Source: Tretioscincus oriximinensis (Eukaryota > Chordata > Lepidosauria > Squamata > Gymnophthalmidae). Taken from it: a stretch of DNA of 64,000 bases. The notes under the pieces are model-generated. The model ran no database searches, was not told the origin of the DNA, and saw only the letters and a list, made by a program, of their open reading frames with translations. This document shows, one piece after another, positions 11,569-21,490 of this stretch (within the stretch, counting starts at the first letter, position 1; each line of letters starts with the position of its first letter). The DNA lies in NCBI GenBank assembly GCA_022410635.1, contig JAJVDF010000018.1:591495-655494 (forward strand). Reading direction: 5' to 3'. Made by a program: the position numbers and the translations under genes.

Positions 11569-11994
11569 AAATGGCATTAGATGGGAATTCCTTTTACTTG
11601 AAATTTTTCATACTAGTTNCCCCTGAGGAAACAGCCTTCTTGGTATGGCCCCCAGACTAGGTGCGGGGGAAAGAAATTGCAATCATCACAAAAGCTAAGG
11701 CCTCCTTGCCTTCCTATTCATTCATTTAAATGTTATTTTTGAAAGATGATCTTGCACCGAGGACAGAAAAGTTATGCTCTCCTGGATTGGCACCTTCATT
11801 GGCCATCATGCTAAGTAATAGGAGGTTGTAATTGCTGTGAGGTAGAAGTTGCATGACATGATGCCACATCTATTGAGTGGCGGTCCTGTCCATCATTGCA
11901 TTTTACCCTCTATACGTGAGCAATGCATAGCATGGATTAATTGCTGTCTCGTTCCAGAAACTATAACACTGCTCCTCCAGATGTTCCTCAGTTT
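11569..11994. other. No identifiable feature
   Basis: No gene, repeat or regulatory structure recognised in this stretch. Confidence 0.45.
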
Positions 11995-12527
11995 TAGACT
12001 GACCAGGTTTTCTGAGACCCAAACTGGGATAATAAATATTCATACTAATTTGCATATTCATAAATATGCAAATTACCCACCGACATGCATTCCCTTCCAA
12101 AATTCCTGCCCAAGAAATCGGTGACGCATGTGAGAATTTTTTTAACTGTGTGAGAATTTCTAAAACTGTGTGAGATTTTTTGGAGTACATCAGAATTTTT
12201 TAATTTTTTACAGAGAGGAAGGTGCCTTCAGAAGCTGGCTTCAGTTGCCAGAACCCCCTAGTGTTGGTGCAGCAACTTTTTNAAAAAAAAATNAAAAAAA
12301 NTTTTTTTTGAAGTGTGCGAGAAGGTTTTGAAGTGTGTGAGAATTTTTATTTTTTACTGAGGGGAGGGTACCTCCAGGAGCTGGTCTCAGATGTCAGAGC
12401 CCCCTAGTGGTGCTGCAGTAAATTTTTTTTCCTCAACAAAAACCGGGAAAATGGCACCCTCCCCCGAGAGGGNGGGGTAGACACCCCAAAACTGCCCCCC
12501 CCAAAAAGGGAGCATCTGGTTAGCCTA
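11995..12527. mobile_element. Foldback-like element with internal duplications
   Basis: The left end 'TAGACTGACCAGG' and right end 'CATCTGGTTAGCCTA' resemble the inverted ends of the 51469-51672 element. The right third ('CAACAAAAACCGGG', then 'CACCCCAAAACTG') matches that element's right arm. Inside are three tandem units of about 22 bp of the form 'CTGTGTGAGAATTTCTAAAA' (12127-12181). A diverged direct duplication of about 100 bp follows: 12186-12285 against 12330-12432, both running through 'AGCCCCCTAGTG'-like sequence into poly-T. Several N bases sit at A/T homopolymers, so the exact structure is uncertain. No target duplication is clear. I infer a non-autonomous DNA transposon related to the 51.5-kb element. 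Confidence 0.45.
12048..12073. promoter_or_regulatory. Inverted pair of octamer (POU/Oct-type) motifs
   Basis: ATTTGCAT (12048-12055) and ATGCAAAT (12066-12073) face each other across 10 bp, within a longer imperfect palindrome at 12047-12074. ATGCAAAT is the classic octamer bound by POU-domain factors. Whether it is used is unknown; it lies within a probable repeat, so it may simply be part of the element's inverted structure. Confidence 0.3.
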
Positions 12528-12544
12528 CTTAATTATTACATGCT

Positions 12545-12835
12545 GAATTGAGGAAGACTAGCACTGCTTGGACTGGTCTCCTTGGTAAGAATTTGTTCAC
12601 ATTTTGGGAGTGGGGGTGGTATGTTTAGCTTCCCTGCAGTGAACAGCCAGTCAGGTGTGAGGCAGCAGTCCTTTTATAGCCTGAATACTAACATTAACTG
12701 ATGAAATCAAACGTGGACAGTCTAAGAGCAGGGATTTACTTGGAAACTGCTGAGTCAGGGCAGGCCTTATTCCCCCCTATGGGCTATTCCAAGTAGTAAC
12801 AGTAGGTGATACAGAGATTCTAAATGCTTGTCTAC
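12545..12835 (+). repeat. Unclassified repeat C, copy 1
   Basis: Collinear with 31760-32055. Shared blocks in order include 'CTTGGACTGGTC', 'ATTTTGGGAGTGGGGGTGGT' / 'ATTTTGGGAGAGGGAGTGGT', 'CATCCCTGAAGTGAGTAGCC' against a similar run here, 'ATTTACT-GGAAACTGCT' and 'AGTAGTAACAG'. Two diverged copies of about 290 bp with no coding capacity. Family not recognised. Confidence 0.6.
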
Positions 12836-12944
12836 TTCCCCCTTACTGCAATGGAATGAAAATACTCATGTGACATGAAGATCTGTTCTACAATATGTCG
12901 ACTTCCCAGGAAACTTGCCTTAAACTTAACTTTCTGTTAAGTCT

Positions 12945-13255
12945 ACACCTGAAAAAGTAGACGTGTCTGCGAAAGCTGGATGGATGTTGCCTCTGGGATG
13001 GAGCAACAGGCAGGACTCCTGAAATACCATTTGCAGGGAGTCATGAACAGGTGCATATTTTGCTTTCCTCTGTTCGGACTGCCCAGGTGAATCTGGTGGG
13101 CCTCTGTGTGACACAGAATGCTGGACTTGATGGGCTGTGGCCTGATCCAGTATGGCTCTTCTTATGTTCTTATGTTCTTATGTTCTTATGTATGCCACCC
13201 ATTTTTCTCAAGTTAGTCTCAAAGTGCTATTAGCTCCTTTGCTGGCCTTTCTCTG
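12945..13255 (+). repeat. R1 copy interrupted by an L3 insertion
   Basis: The R1 left part (12945-12977, 'AGTAGACGTGTCTGCGAAAGCT') and right part (13191-13255, 'TATGCCACCCATTTTTCTCA' onward) would join seamlessly to give the sequence found intact at 26457-26530. The L3 3' end lies exactly between them. The stem motif is slightly decayed (GTAGAC/GTCTGC). Confidence 0.8.
12978..13190 (+). mobile_element. L3-type CR1 LINE 3' end nested in R1
   Basis: The insertion begins in the middle of the L3 3' region ('GGATGGATGTTGCCTCTGGG') and ends with four units of the 8-bp terminal repeat (about 13157-13190, TTATGTTC units). Compared with the intact R1 copy at 26457, no bases of the target are duplicated or lost, which fits the CR1 clade habit of making no or tiny target duplications. 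It is about 213 bp and non-coding. Confidence 0.85.
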
Positions 13256-14094
13256 AAATTAACTTTCTATGGTCAACTTTAAGTTGATCACATAAGGTTA
13301 AGTTTAAGGGAAGCATAAGACTGCTTTTGGAGTGACTGAAAAGTGCTTTTGGATGATTGGTGAGTGTTGATGTACTTAACAATGCGAATGCAGTGGCCCT
13401 GTTGCTTATCTTTACTGTTCCACAATCAATACCTGAAAAGTATTAAATTATTTCTATATTTTGCATAATACTCTTGAACTTTTGCAGACAGCTTAAGAAG
13501 TGTGGCATAAGCTGGGGGAAGTATGATTAGCAATGATGATTTACAATGGTATGTTAAAAACCAAACAGACTTTGATTGAAGGTATCCATTCTTGCTTGTA
13601 GTTAATTACAAAATGAGACTCAAGCACAGAGCTGTGAATGGATTCAATCCAAAATCAATGAGCTATTTAAAACCAGAGAGTTGTCAGCTGTGGTTTCCAT
13701 TACTTGCCATATGATGACTGAGAGCTAAAACTGCTGTTTCAAAATAGGCTGTCACGATTGCTGAATTCTAGGGCTCTTGCTCAGGGAACTGGTTACAGTT
13801 CGCCTTTCCACATATGTAATCTTACTAAGTATAGCTCTTTTCCTTATTCACTTATTGAGCTTAAAGATGGCTTGACACCTTTGGCACACATCCTCCATTC
13901 ACACAGGGATGGTAGTGGGAGAGTTCTCCAACAGTTATAATTGAATGTTCTAGTAGAGCATTTAAGGAAGAACCTGTACACTGAGAACCCCTTTCTGGAT
14001 TTTAATGTTGGTTAAACTGCCAGGCTGCATATTTAATAATGAAACAATGAATATAGTATAAGTATTGATACTAGAAGTGATGAAACTAGCAGTC
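13256..14094. other. No identifiable feature
   Basis: AT-rich sequence without a recognised repeat or reading frame. Confidence 0.45.
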
Positions 14095-14330
14095 TAGATT
14101 AGCTTTAAAACAGAATTAGACAAATTCATGTAAGACAAATGTAGCAATAGTTGTTGGATGGATGTCTTGATTCTGCCTCTGGGATGGAGCAACAGGCAGT
14201 ATTGCTGAAGTTGAGAACAGGTGAAGGATATGCATTCTTCTGCTTGAGATTGCCCAGGGATGGGCCACTGTGTGAGGCAGAATGCTGGACTAGATGAGCT
14301 GTGGGCCAATTCAGCACAGGGCCTTTTTAT
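14095..14330 (+). mobile_element. L3-type CR1 LINE 3'-end fragment
   Basis: Landmarks in order: 'AGACAAATTCATGTAAGACA' (decayed 'GACAGGTTTATGGACACC'), 'GGATGGATGTCTTGATTCTG', 'GGGATGGAGCAACAGGCAG', and 'AATGCTGGACTAGATGAGCT'. The terminal 8-bp repeats are lost: the match stops near 'AATTCAGCACAGGGC'. Non-coding. Confidence 0.8.
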
Positions 14331-14404
14331 CAAAGGTGCCAGAAGAAGAGAGTACAGAAGCATTGTATCTATATTAGGTATGTAAAAGAGGAAATTTTAG
14401 CAGG

Positions 14405-14518
14405 TGCTGCTGGTGTTATGACATCTGCTAAAATTGCTTCTTTTTTATAACCATTAATATGCAGCTCTTTTATTCTCCTTTTTTCTGGTAATGCTAACAT
14501 ATATATGAATGGTACAGT
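14405..14518 (+). repeat. Unclassified repeat D, copy 2
   Basis: See the copy at 11477-11568; same orientation, about 3 kb away. Homology may extend a little beyond these limits. Confidence 0.5.
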
Positions 14519-16171
14519 ACTTATATACATTGTTTTACTATTCATTTATAGTAGGGTTCCCATGTAAAATCCTGGATATTAATTGAAGAGAGGGCTTTTC
14601 ACCAGGTGCAGCTTTTAATGTCTGCTGCATTTGGGGCAGAGAAAATCACCCTTTTCACACCCGTTAAAGGTCCAGAGCTTTATTTTGGATTTTATGTAGG
14701 AATCCTAATTTTTAGGATATTTCCAGTAGTGTCTGATTTGTGGTTTGCCTTATTCAGATCAAGAGATCAATCTAAGGAACCTGCTATCCACATTCCATTC
14801 TGGGCCAACACAAATCATGGCAGGTTTCTTAGATCACTTTCTGAAGCAAAATAAAGTCTCATGCAAATTAGAGGGACAATTGGCAGTGTATGCCAAGAGT
14901 ATTGTGGTGAAGCAGTGCAACTGACAACAAGACCCTAAAAATGAAAATTCCCATTTTGTGTCTGTTTTAATTAGACATAAATAGCACACTCCAGGGCTGC
15001 TCTTGGGAGCCAGGGGAAATCGCATCAAGCTCTATGTTCTGTTTAGCACTATATTGCTACTATTAAGTTGGTCTATTGTCAAAGAACATGTGGAAGACTG
15101 CTTCAAGTGGTCCTCTGTTTGAACAGATTCCAGCATCGTTTTTTCACTAAAAACTCAGGTCCTTTTTGCATAAGGCTTTATTCCAGAATATATCCTAGAA
15201 TAGGAACCTGTAACCTACCAACTAGCTCAAACTAACCTCTTGGGGAAAGGCTTCTATACTCAGCACCAACATAAAGATAGCTTTGTATTCTTGGATATAA
15301 TTAAGAAGGACCAATAAACACCACATCCTATGTATGCTGCTCTGTTTTGCTCTAGCCTTGTCTCTCACCTTGATACCAGTTTTGCTTCCAGGTTTTGCCC
15401 AGGAATGATAGAATTGGCTCCATCTGATAAAAATGCTGGACTCGTAAAGACTAACGTTCATGCAAGAACTTTACACAGGGGAGATGAGAAATGAGCTTGC
15501 CTGGAGGGGAAAAAATTGCTGACTACATTGAAAGAGAGTGCCAATGTTTTGAGAGTAATTGCAGGTTCAAAATCCAGGAGCTATAGCTATGATGGATGAT
15601 ACATTCAGAGATATTAACTTTGAAATGGTAGATTATTTCAAACACACACACACACATGCATAGCTAGATTATCAGACTTCTCAGCTGTCCCACTGCCTCA
15701 TTTTGCTTTCTATTTATGTTCTGTTTGCACCACCTTTCTCCCACTACAATGCTGGAGGACAATCTTGAAGTTTTTCTTTGCACCTGGAGACAGGTAAAAT
15801 GATAGGAGAGCAGATGGAGTAGTGAAAAAAACATTCAAGATGATTTATCATTTCACTTGAGAAGCCCAGACTAGAAAAAAAAATCTTTAGGATATGAGCT
15901 GAAAGAGTGTTGTCTGACTTTGGTTTTGTAATAAAAGTGCCTTTGATCTTTGAGAGATTTTCTTTGCCTCAAAACTAGAAGGGCAGAGCTTAGTCGATAT
16001 ATGAGAAGTACACTAAAAGTTTATAGCTTGGAACCAATAGACCAATTATGTATTTTAAAAACTTAACACATATCCCTTATTAACATAATAGTACATATTA
16101 ACATGTTTTAGACAAAGGTCATGTGTTCGTATATTGTAAGAGATACTATTTTTTTTGATGTTGCATCACTA
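14519..16171. other. No identifiable gene; short (CA)n at 15641-15657
   Basis: A run of seven to eight CA units at 15641-15657 is the only simple repeat. Frames of 60-82 codons here have no domain. No interspersed repeat recognised. Confidence 0.45.
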
Positions 16172-16426
16172 CAGAGAGCCAGTTTCGTGCAGTGGTTAGA
16201 GTGTTGGANTTTTATCTGATAATCTCCCAGTTCAATTCCACACTTCTCCATGGAGCCAGCTGGGTGATCTTGGGCCAATCACAGTTCTTTAGAACTCTCT
16301 CATTCTGTCTACTTCACAGAATGTCTGTTGTGGAAGAAGCACCAAAAAGCTATATGCGCTGGCCTTTGGCTGGCTGCCCTGAGACCTTTGGGTATAGGGT
16401 ATAAGTATAAATAAAAATAAATAAAT
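16172..16426 (+). mobile_element. tRNA-derived SINE with L2 tail (SINE A)
   Basis: The head 'GAGAGCCAGTTTCGTGCAGT' contains an RNA polymerase III box A-like stretch (AGTGGTTAGAGTG, 16191-16203), and box B-like GTTCAATTCC lies at 16230-16239. The body has 'AGCTGGGTGATCTTGGGCCA' and 'CTCATTCTGTCTACTTCACA'. The 3' end (about 16372-16426, 'CCCTGAGACCTTTGGGTATA' and an AAATAAAT tail) is the same as the 3' end of the L2 LINEs in this window. I infer that the family used the L2 reverse transcriptase. Other copies lie at 28640, 34069 and 49545. It carries one N and is diverged. Confidence 0.85.
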
Positions 16427-18387
16427 TTAGAAGCAAGTTGTGAGTATGGTACTCCATTTGCAGGTGCAATTATTATCCAGGATGATTGCTATAATTCTGC
16501 AGGGTAATTTTGTAATTCTTGTCCCATTCTTTAATTTGTTTTTTACTATTCCTTGTTACAGAGCACTGCTGATAAAACAAAATCTCAAGGCACAGAATTA
16601 TTCTAAATCTAAATTCTTGGGAGAATTTTTGACCAAACAGTTGTGCAGCCAGAGAGCTTTCACAGTAATCCCATTCAGCTCTTTCTATAAATGTTGCAAA
16701 TTCATGTTTATAAAGAAATATATTTCCATATTGGTGTTTTAACTATGATAGAAGATGAGTTACAGAATTGGCGGCTTTCTTAAGTTACCATATAGTATAT
16801 CTAATAGAAATGGTTAAATGTGAAGACGGATCTCCTCATTAAATCATAATTGCATTTCATATAATTGGTTATTTCTCTGAAGATCCTTTATAATTATTTC
16901 CCATTTTCATAGTTCTTTGCAAATTCCCGACTGGTTAATTCATTTGCCCATGGCTAAGTTTCATTATAAGGTATCAAACTATCTTTATTGGCTTAATCTA
17001 AAGCAGGAGTTTTCAGGGTTTCTTTCAGTAGACTTTTTATATATATACTGTGAGATTTTTTTGGTTTTTTTTTTTCAATAGTAAGAGAGAGAACTGAAAC
17101 ATAAAAAGGAAAGACGGTGCACCTCTTTTACTCCATATTGAAGAGACACAATTCTGATACTTTTTTAGGAATTATAGAAAGTATTTGCTACCTCATGATA
17201 TCCAGATAATTTTTATGGGAGCCTTAGGTAAGATTTTATATCTATTGTATGTACAGTTTTGTAATTATGGCAGAAAAAGAGAGACACAGAGAGACTTTGG
17301 GACTGGTCATACACATGCTTATAGACCATCTTTGGTCTGGAAGAAACCCAGAAAGGACTGAAACCCAGAAAGAATGTTTTTGAACTGGATTGAAAACCAG
17401 AAATTAACAATTTTTCCTGATTTAATTCAGTTCTTCATAACTGAAGATGTTTTAAAAACAGTTACGTGATTAAAGACAACAGTCAGGAGCTCAAGGAAAT
17501 GACTGTTTATGCAAGGATTCAGCTCAAGCTTGATCTTGCACACACTGTGGAATAACACATATTCTGCAGATCTTCCCTAAGGCACCATCCAAAAAGGAAC
17601 TTCCTATAAGAGCTGGATTAAGCCCACTTATCACTTTGTTGACAGAAGGTGATAAGAAAATGTGTGGAGGTCTGAATCAGTTTTTGTCATTTTCCAGATT
17701 ATTTGGTTTGAGCAGAATTCTGTCCACTGTTGTATATTGAGTTTAGGGCTCCAGCAGAACTTCGGGATCTGGACCACATTTTGTTAGGACTTACAGATGT
17801 AGACATGCTTATAGTTCTACTTAATGCAAGAACCAGACACGTTGCTATGTATTCCTAGTTCAAAAACTTGTTTCTGTTATTTGAATTTATATATGTATAC
17901 ATGAGAGAAAAAAGGCATAAATTATAGAAATGACTTTATAGTTTTCAAAATGTTTCTTTCTTTTTCTGAATATGAGGGGGAGTAAAGAGAGTATTGTAAA
18001 TTGGAATATTCATGTACTGTATGTTATTGACCTTATGTCCACCTCTAAAGGAGAGCCTGGATAATTGGTAAATTTGTTTAGGGCTTTATTTTTTTTAAAA
18101 AAATTGCAATCTGTGTCCCTTAAGGCTATTTCTAGATGCACCATTTAATATTTCTGTAGAAGATTATTACTGGTGTTAGCTAGCTCAATAAAAATAACTG
18201 TAGATAATGAACTAGCCACTGAGATTTTGGAGGAAGTCATTACTTTTCACTTCACTAACACCTCTTAACAATAAATGTGATTGCAAAACTTTTACATTTA
18301 TGTTGTTTGTGGCTCGGTACTAATCCAAAGGCATGAAAATATTAATGATATTGAAAGAAAATAAATATTATTTTGAATTTTTTCTAA
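16427..18387. other. No identifiable gene
   Basis: About 2 kb of AT-rich sequence. A short stretch at 17413-17446 ('TTTCCTGATTTAATTCAGTT' and on) resembles 49124-49156 and, weakly, 56370-56440. The 100-codon frame at 16440-16742 has no recognisable domain. Confidence 0.45.
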
Positions 18388-18482
18388 AATCATAGAATCG
18401 TAGAGTTGGAAGGGACCTCCAGGGTCATCGAGTCCAACCCCCTGCTCGATGCAGGATTCATTAAACCATCCCAGAAAGATGA

Positions 18483-18797
18483 CTATCCAGTCTCTGTAGA
18501 CAGTGACGGCGAACTCACCACCCCCTGTGGCAAACTGTTCCACTGGTTTATCACCCTGACTGTTAGAAAGTTTTTTCTGATATCTAATCTAAATCTACTC
18601 CCTTGCAGTTTCATTCCATTGTTTCTAGTCCTTCCATGTGCTAATGAGAACAGTGCTGATCCCTCTGCTCTGTGACAGCCCTTCAAATATTTGTAGACAG
18701 CTATCAGGTCTCCTCTCAGTCTTCTCTTTTGCAGACTAAACATCCCTAGATCCTTTAATCTTTCCTGATAGGACATGGTTTCCAGACCACTCACCAT
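18483..18797 (-). pseudogene. CR1 ORF2 C-terminal segment
   Basis: The C-terminal part of the same CR1 ORF2, in the frame reached after the one-base loss near 18848. Recognisable blocks are 'YQERLKDLGMFSLQKRRLRG', 'DLIAVYKYLKG', 'RLDIRKNFLTVRVINQWNSL' and 'PQGVVSSPSL'. The frame ends early in 'STETG' where the family continues with a short alpha-helical end (LDSHL-type). The 3' untranslated end follows directly. Confidence 0.88.
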
Positions 18798-18823
18798 CCT
18801 TGTAACTCCCTTTTGTACTTGCT

Positions 18824-19864
18824 CTAGTTTATCAATATCCTTTTTAAATTGGGCCCCCAGAACTGAACACAGTATTCCAAGTGTGGTCGTACCAACGTAC
18901 TGTAGAGAGGAATAATAACTTCACGTGAGTGAGATTCTATGCCCCTCTTGATACATCCCAGGATTGTGTTTGCCTTTTTTGCAGCTGCTTCACACTGTTG
19001 ACTCATATTTAATCTGTGATCTACTAAAACACCCAGGTCCTTCTCACCTGTGCTGCTGCTCAGACATATTCCTCCCATTCTATATGTGCTGTTTTCATTA
19101 TTTTTGCCCAGATGTAGGATCTTGCATTTCTCTCTGTTAAATAACATTCTGTTAGTTTCAGCCCATTGTTCAAGTTTGTCTAGATCTTTTTGAATCCTAT
19201 CTCTATCGTGTTTAGTATTAGCAACACCGCCTAGTTTTGTGATATCAGCAAATTTGATAAGTTTTCCTTCAATTCCTTCATCTAGATCATTTATAAATAT
19301 GTTGAATAGCACTGGGCCCAGGACAGACCCTTGTGGTACACCACTTGAAACATTCTTCCAATTGGATGTGCAACCATTTATTATCACTCTTTGAGTACGA
19401 TCACTAAGCCAGTTTTCAATCCATCTAACTGTTGTTTTGTCAATCCCATACTTGACCATTTTTTCAATAAGGATGGAATGAGATACTTTGTCAAATGCTT
19501 TACTGAAGTCAAGATATACCACATCTACTGCATTTCCCTGATCAACCCATTTGGTAATGCTATCATAGAAAGAAATTAGATTAGTCTGGCATGACTTGTT
19601 TGTTACAAATCCATGTTGACTCTGATTAATTACTGCATTCCTATCCAAGTGCTGGCATACATGCTGCTTTATAACTTGTTGAAGGAGCTTTCCTGGTATT
19701 GAAGTCAGACCCACAGGCCTGTAGTTTCCCAGTTCCACCTTTTTACCCTTTTTGAAAATAGGGACAACATTTGCTCTTCTCCATTCTACTGGGGCTTCTC
19801 CTGTTGTCCATGAATTTTCAAAGATCACTGCAAGTGGTTCCACTATTACTTCTGCTAGTTCCAT
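18824..19864 (-). pseudogene. CR1 reverse transcriptase domain, inactivated
   Basis: This 346-codon frame is the longest in the window. RT motifs are clear: 'NYRPVGLTSIPGKLLQQVI' (about residues 48-66), motif A 'VVYLDFSKAFDKVSH' (about 120-134), 'SGVPQGSVLGPVLFNIFIND' (about 175-195), and the motif C region 'KFADITKLGG' (about 205-214). In active CR1 elements motif C is FADD; the second catalytic Asp is Ile here, so the enzyme would be dead. The thumb block 'EKDLGVLVDHRLNMSQQC' and 'LVRPHLEYCVQFWGP' follow. One A is missing in an A-run near 18848, shifting the frame into the C-terminal segment 18483-18797. A second frame break near 19866 separates the 'SPGPDEL' block. The apparent start at 19864 is not a biological start. 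Confidence 0.93.
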
Positions 19865-19957
19865 TCAGTACCCTGGTATGTAGTTCATCTGGGCCTGGAG
19901 ATTTGAATTCATTTAAATTAGCTAAGAGTTCCCTCACCTTTTCTCACATTTTATGGT

Positions 19958-21278
19958 CACTTGGAATGCTTTACAGTCTGACCAATGATGGTCTCAGTTG
20001 CTTTAAAGTGACAGTAAAAGGATCATGACGCATATCCCACTGCAATGTGTTTACAATTTGACTGAGCAGTGGCTGTATGCAATTGTCTTTGGGGGAACCA
20101 TTTGATGAATGAATATATTTACCCAGTTTACAATTGCACCTGAATTGTTTGCCATTTCTATTGACAAATGATTTGTACTGTTTATTTTCTTATGTTGTAG
20201 AGTTGTCAGTTTACACATGTTTCATTACACTGGAAATAGGTTGGGATGACAAATGAACGGTGGACTTAAAACAATGCAATATTTATTGATAAATGTGGAA
20301 ACAACTGAGATACACAGTGGTCTTTAGAGAAATAGTTAATAATATCCATAGTTATTTGTTTATCAATTATAGGAATTGGCACATAATTATATTAATTTAT
20401 ATGCACTGCCTTTGTATTGGGTTACAGTGCTGTGGTCCACTTCTATAGTAGAATTCTTCCTTGTGCCCCTGTTCTCACATTGGATGCCATAAATTTCCTC
20501 CACCACCTTTTTGTTAATATTGAATGGAGGTTGTTTGTGTGATTTAAAAACGGTTAGGGACAGGAAACTACTTTTGAAGTTCCTTTTATTCCACATTTCC
20601 AGATTTCTCACAAATGTTGCATTGTTTTAGATCCACTGTCCATGCAAGAAACCAGTCAGAAAATAGGAGATTCATTTTCGATTATGTCATTTCATGAAGG
20701 TAAAATAGGCAGCAATTGTTTGATCTATACTTTCCTGGTTGATTTTCTACTATGGTGTGGTGCACAGAAAAAAGTGAGGCTTTCCATTTAATCTGCTGTG
20801 ATTCTACTGCCCTGTTTTCAATTGTGAAATGACATCATTGAAAAGACATTTAGCCAGAATGATTCTCGTTTTTCTGTCAGTATGTGACTTTAAGAAAAAA
20901 GATAGCATGATATAAACCCATTTTTCTAAACATGAATTGTGTATGCAAACATTCCAATCCACTGTAAGACATATGCTTAAATACTTCCCCAACACAATTA
21001 AATTGATGTAGTATGAGAAAGTAGAAGCTTTCACATTTCCTTTGGGTCCCACCATTGGCGCCATACAGCAATCAAAATAAAATGTATAGTTTATACCTGA
21101 ATAATAGACTTTCTACTGTATGTAATCTAACAAAAGTCTAGTTTCCCTCTACACATTCAGCTATAATACGTTGGAATTTTGTTTGGAACTGATTGAAGTA
21201 AATATGATAATTGTTTCTATCATACAGTTCAAGGGAAGAATCCAAGGCAAAATTCATATAGTATCTTGATGGTATTTT
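19958..21278. other. No identifiable feature
   Basis: AT-rich sequence. Frames of 74-86 codons on either strand lack recognisable domains. Confidence 0.45.
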
Positions 21279-21490
21279 TCAAAGAAATTGCTGTGTTAGT
21301 CTGGGTCCAGAAACTCTAACAAGGGAGTCTCATCGCACTTTAGAAACTACCAAAATGACAGTAGGAATTTTTGATAAGTCTGCTTATTTGAAGATACATC
21401 TGAAGGAGTAAACCTGTCTTTGAAAGCTAATGCTGCCTACCTTTTTCTTATTAGTCCCTGAAGAGTTAAATGAGACCCCCTTGTTAAACT
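21279..21490. repeat. R1 copy, nearly full palindrome
   Basis: The left arm carries 'GCTGTGTTAGTCTGGGTCCA' and 'TAACAAGGGAGTCTCAT' (about 21322-21340). The right arm (21452-21490) holds 'ATGAGACCCCCTTGTTA', the reverse complement of the latter with one mismatch. Between the arms lies the R1 core 'CTGAAGGAGTAAACCTGTCT' and 'TTGAAAGCTAATGC' (about 21400-21433). This copy best shows both halves of the family. Confidence 0.7.

Larger units (their letters stand above)
18388..19957 (-). mobile_element. CR1 LINE, 5'-truncated, with terminal repeat
   Basis: A single minus-strand CR1 copy of about 1.57 kb. Its 3' end is at 18388-18500 with ATTCTATG-type terminal repeat ('AATCATAGAATCGTAGAG' on the plus strand). 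The C-terminal coding part is 18483-18797 and the reverse transcriptase 18824-19864. Upstream, 19865-19955 encodes 'LLANLNEFKSPGPDEL', a known block just before the RT fingers of CR1. The 5' part, including the endonuclease, is absent, as in most CR1 copies. Confidence 0.92.

Noticed and set aside
13157..13190. CRISPR-like or minisatellite direct repeats
   Set aside because: These are the 8-bp terminal repeats of an L3 LINE; there are no spacers.
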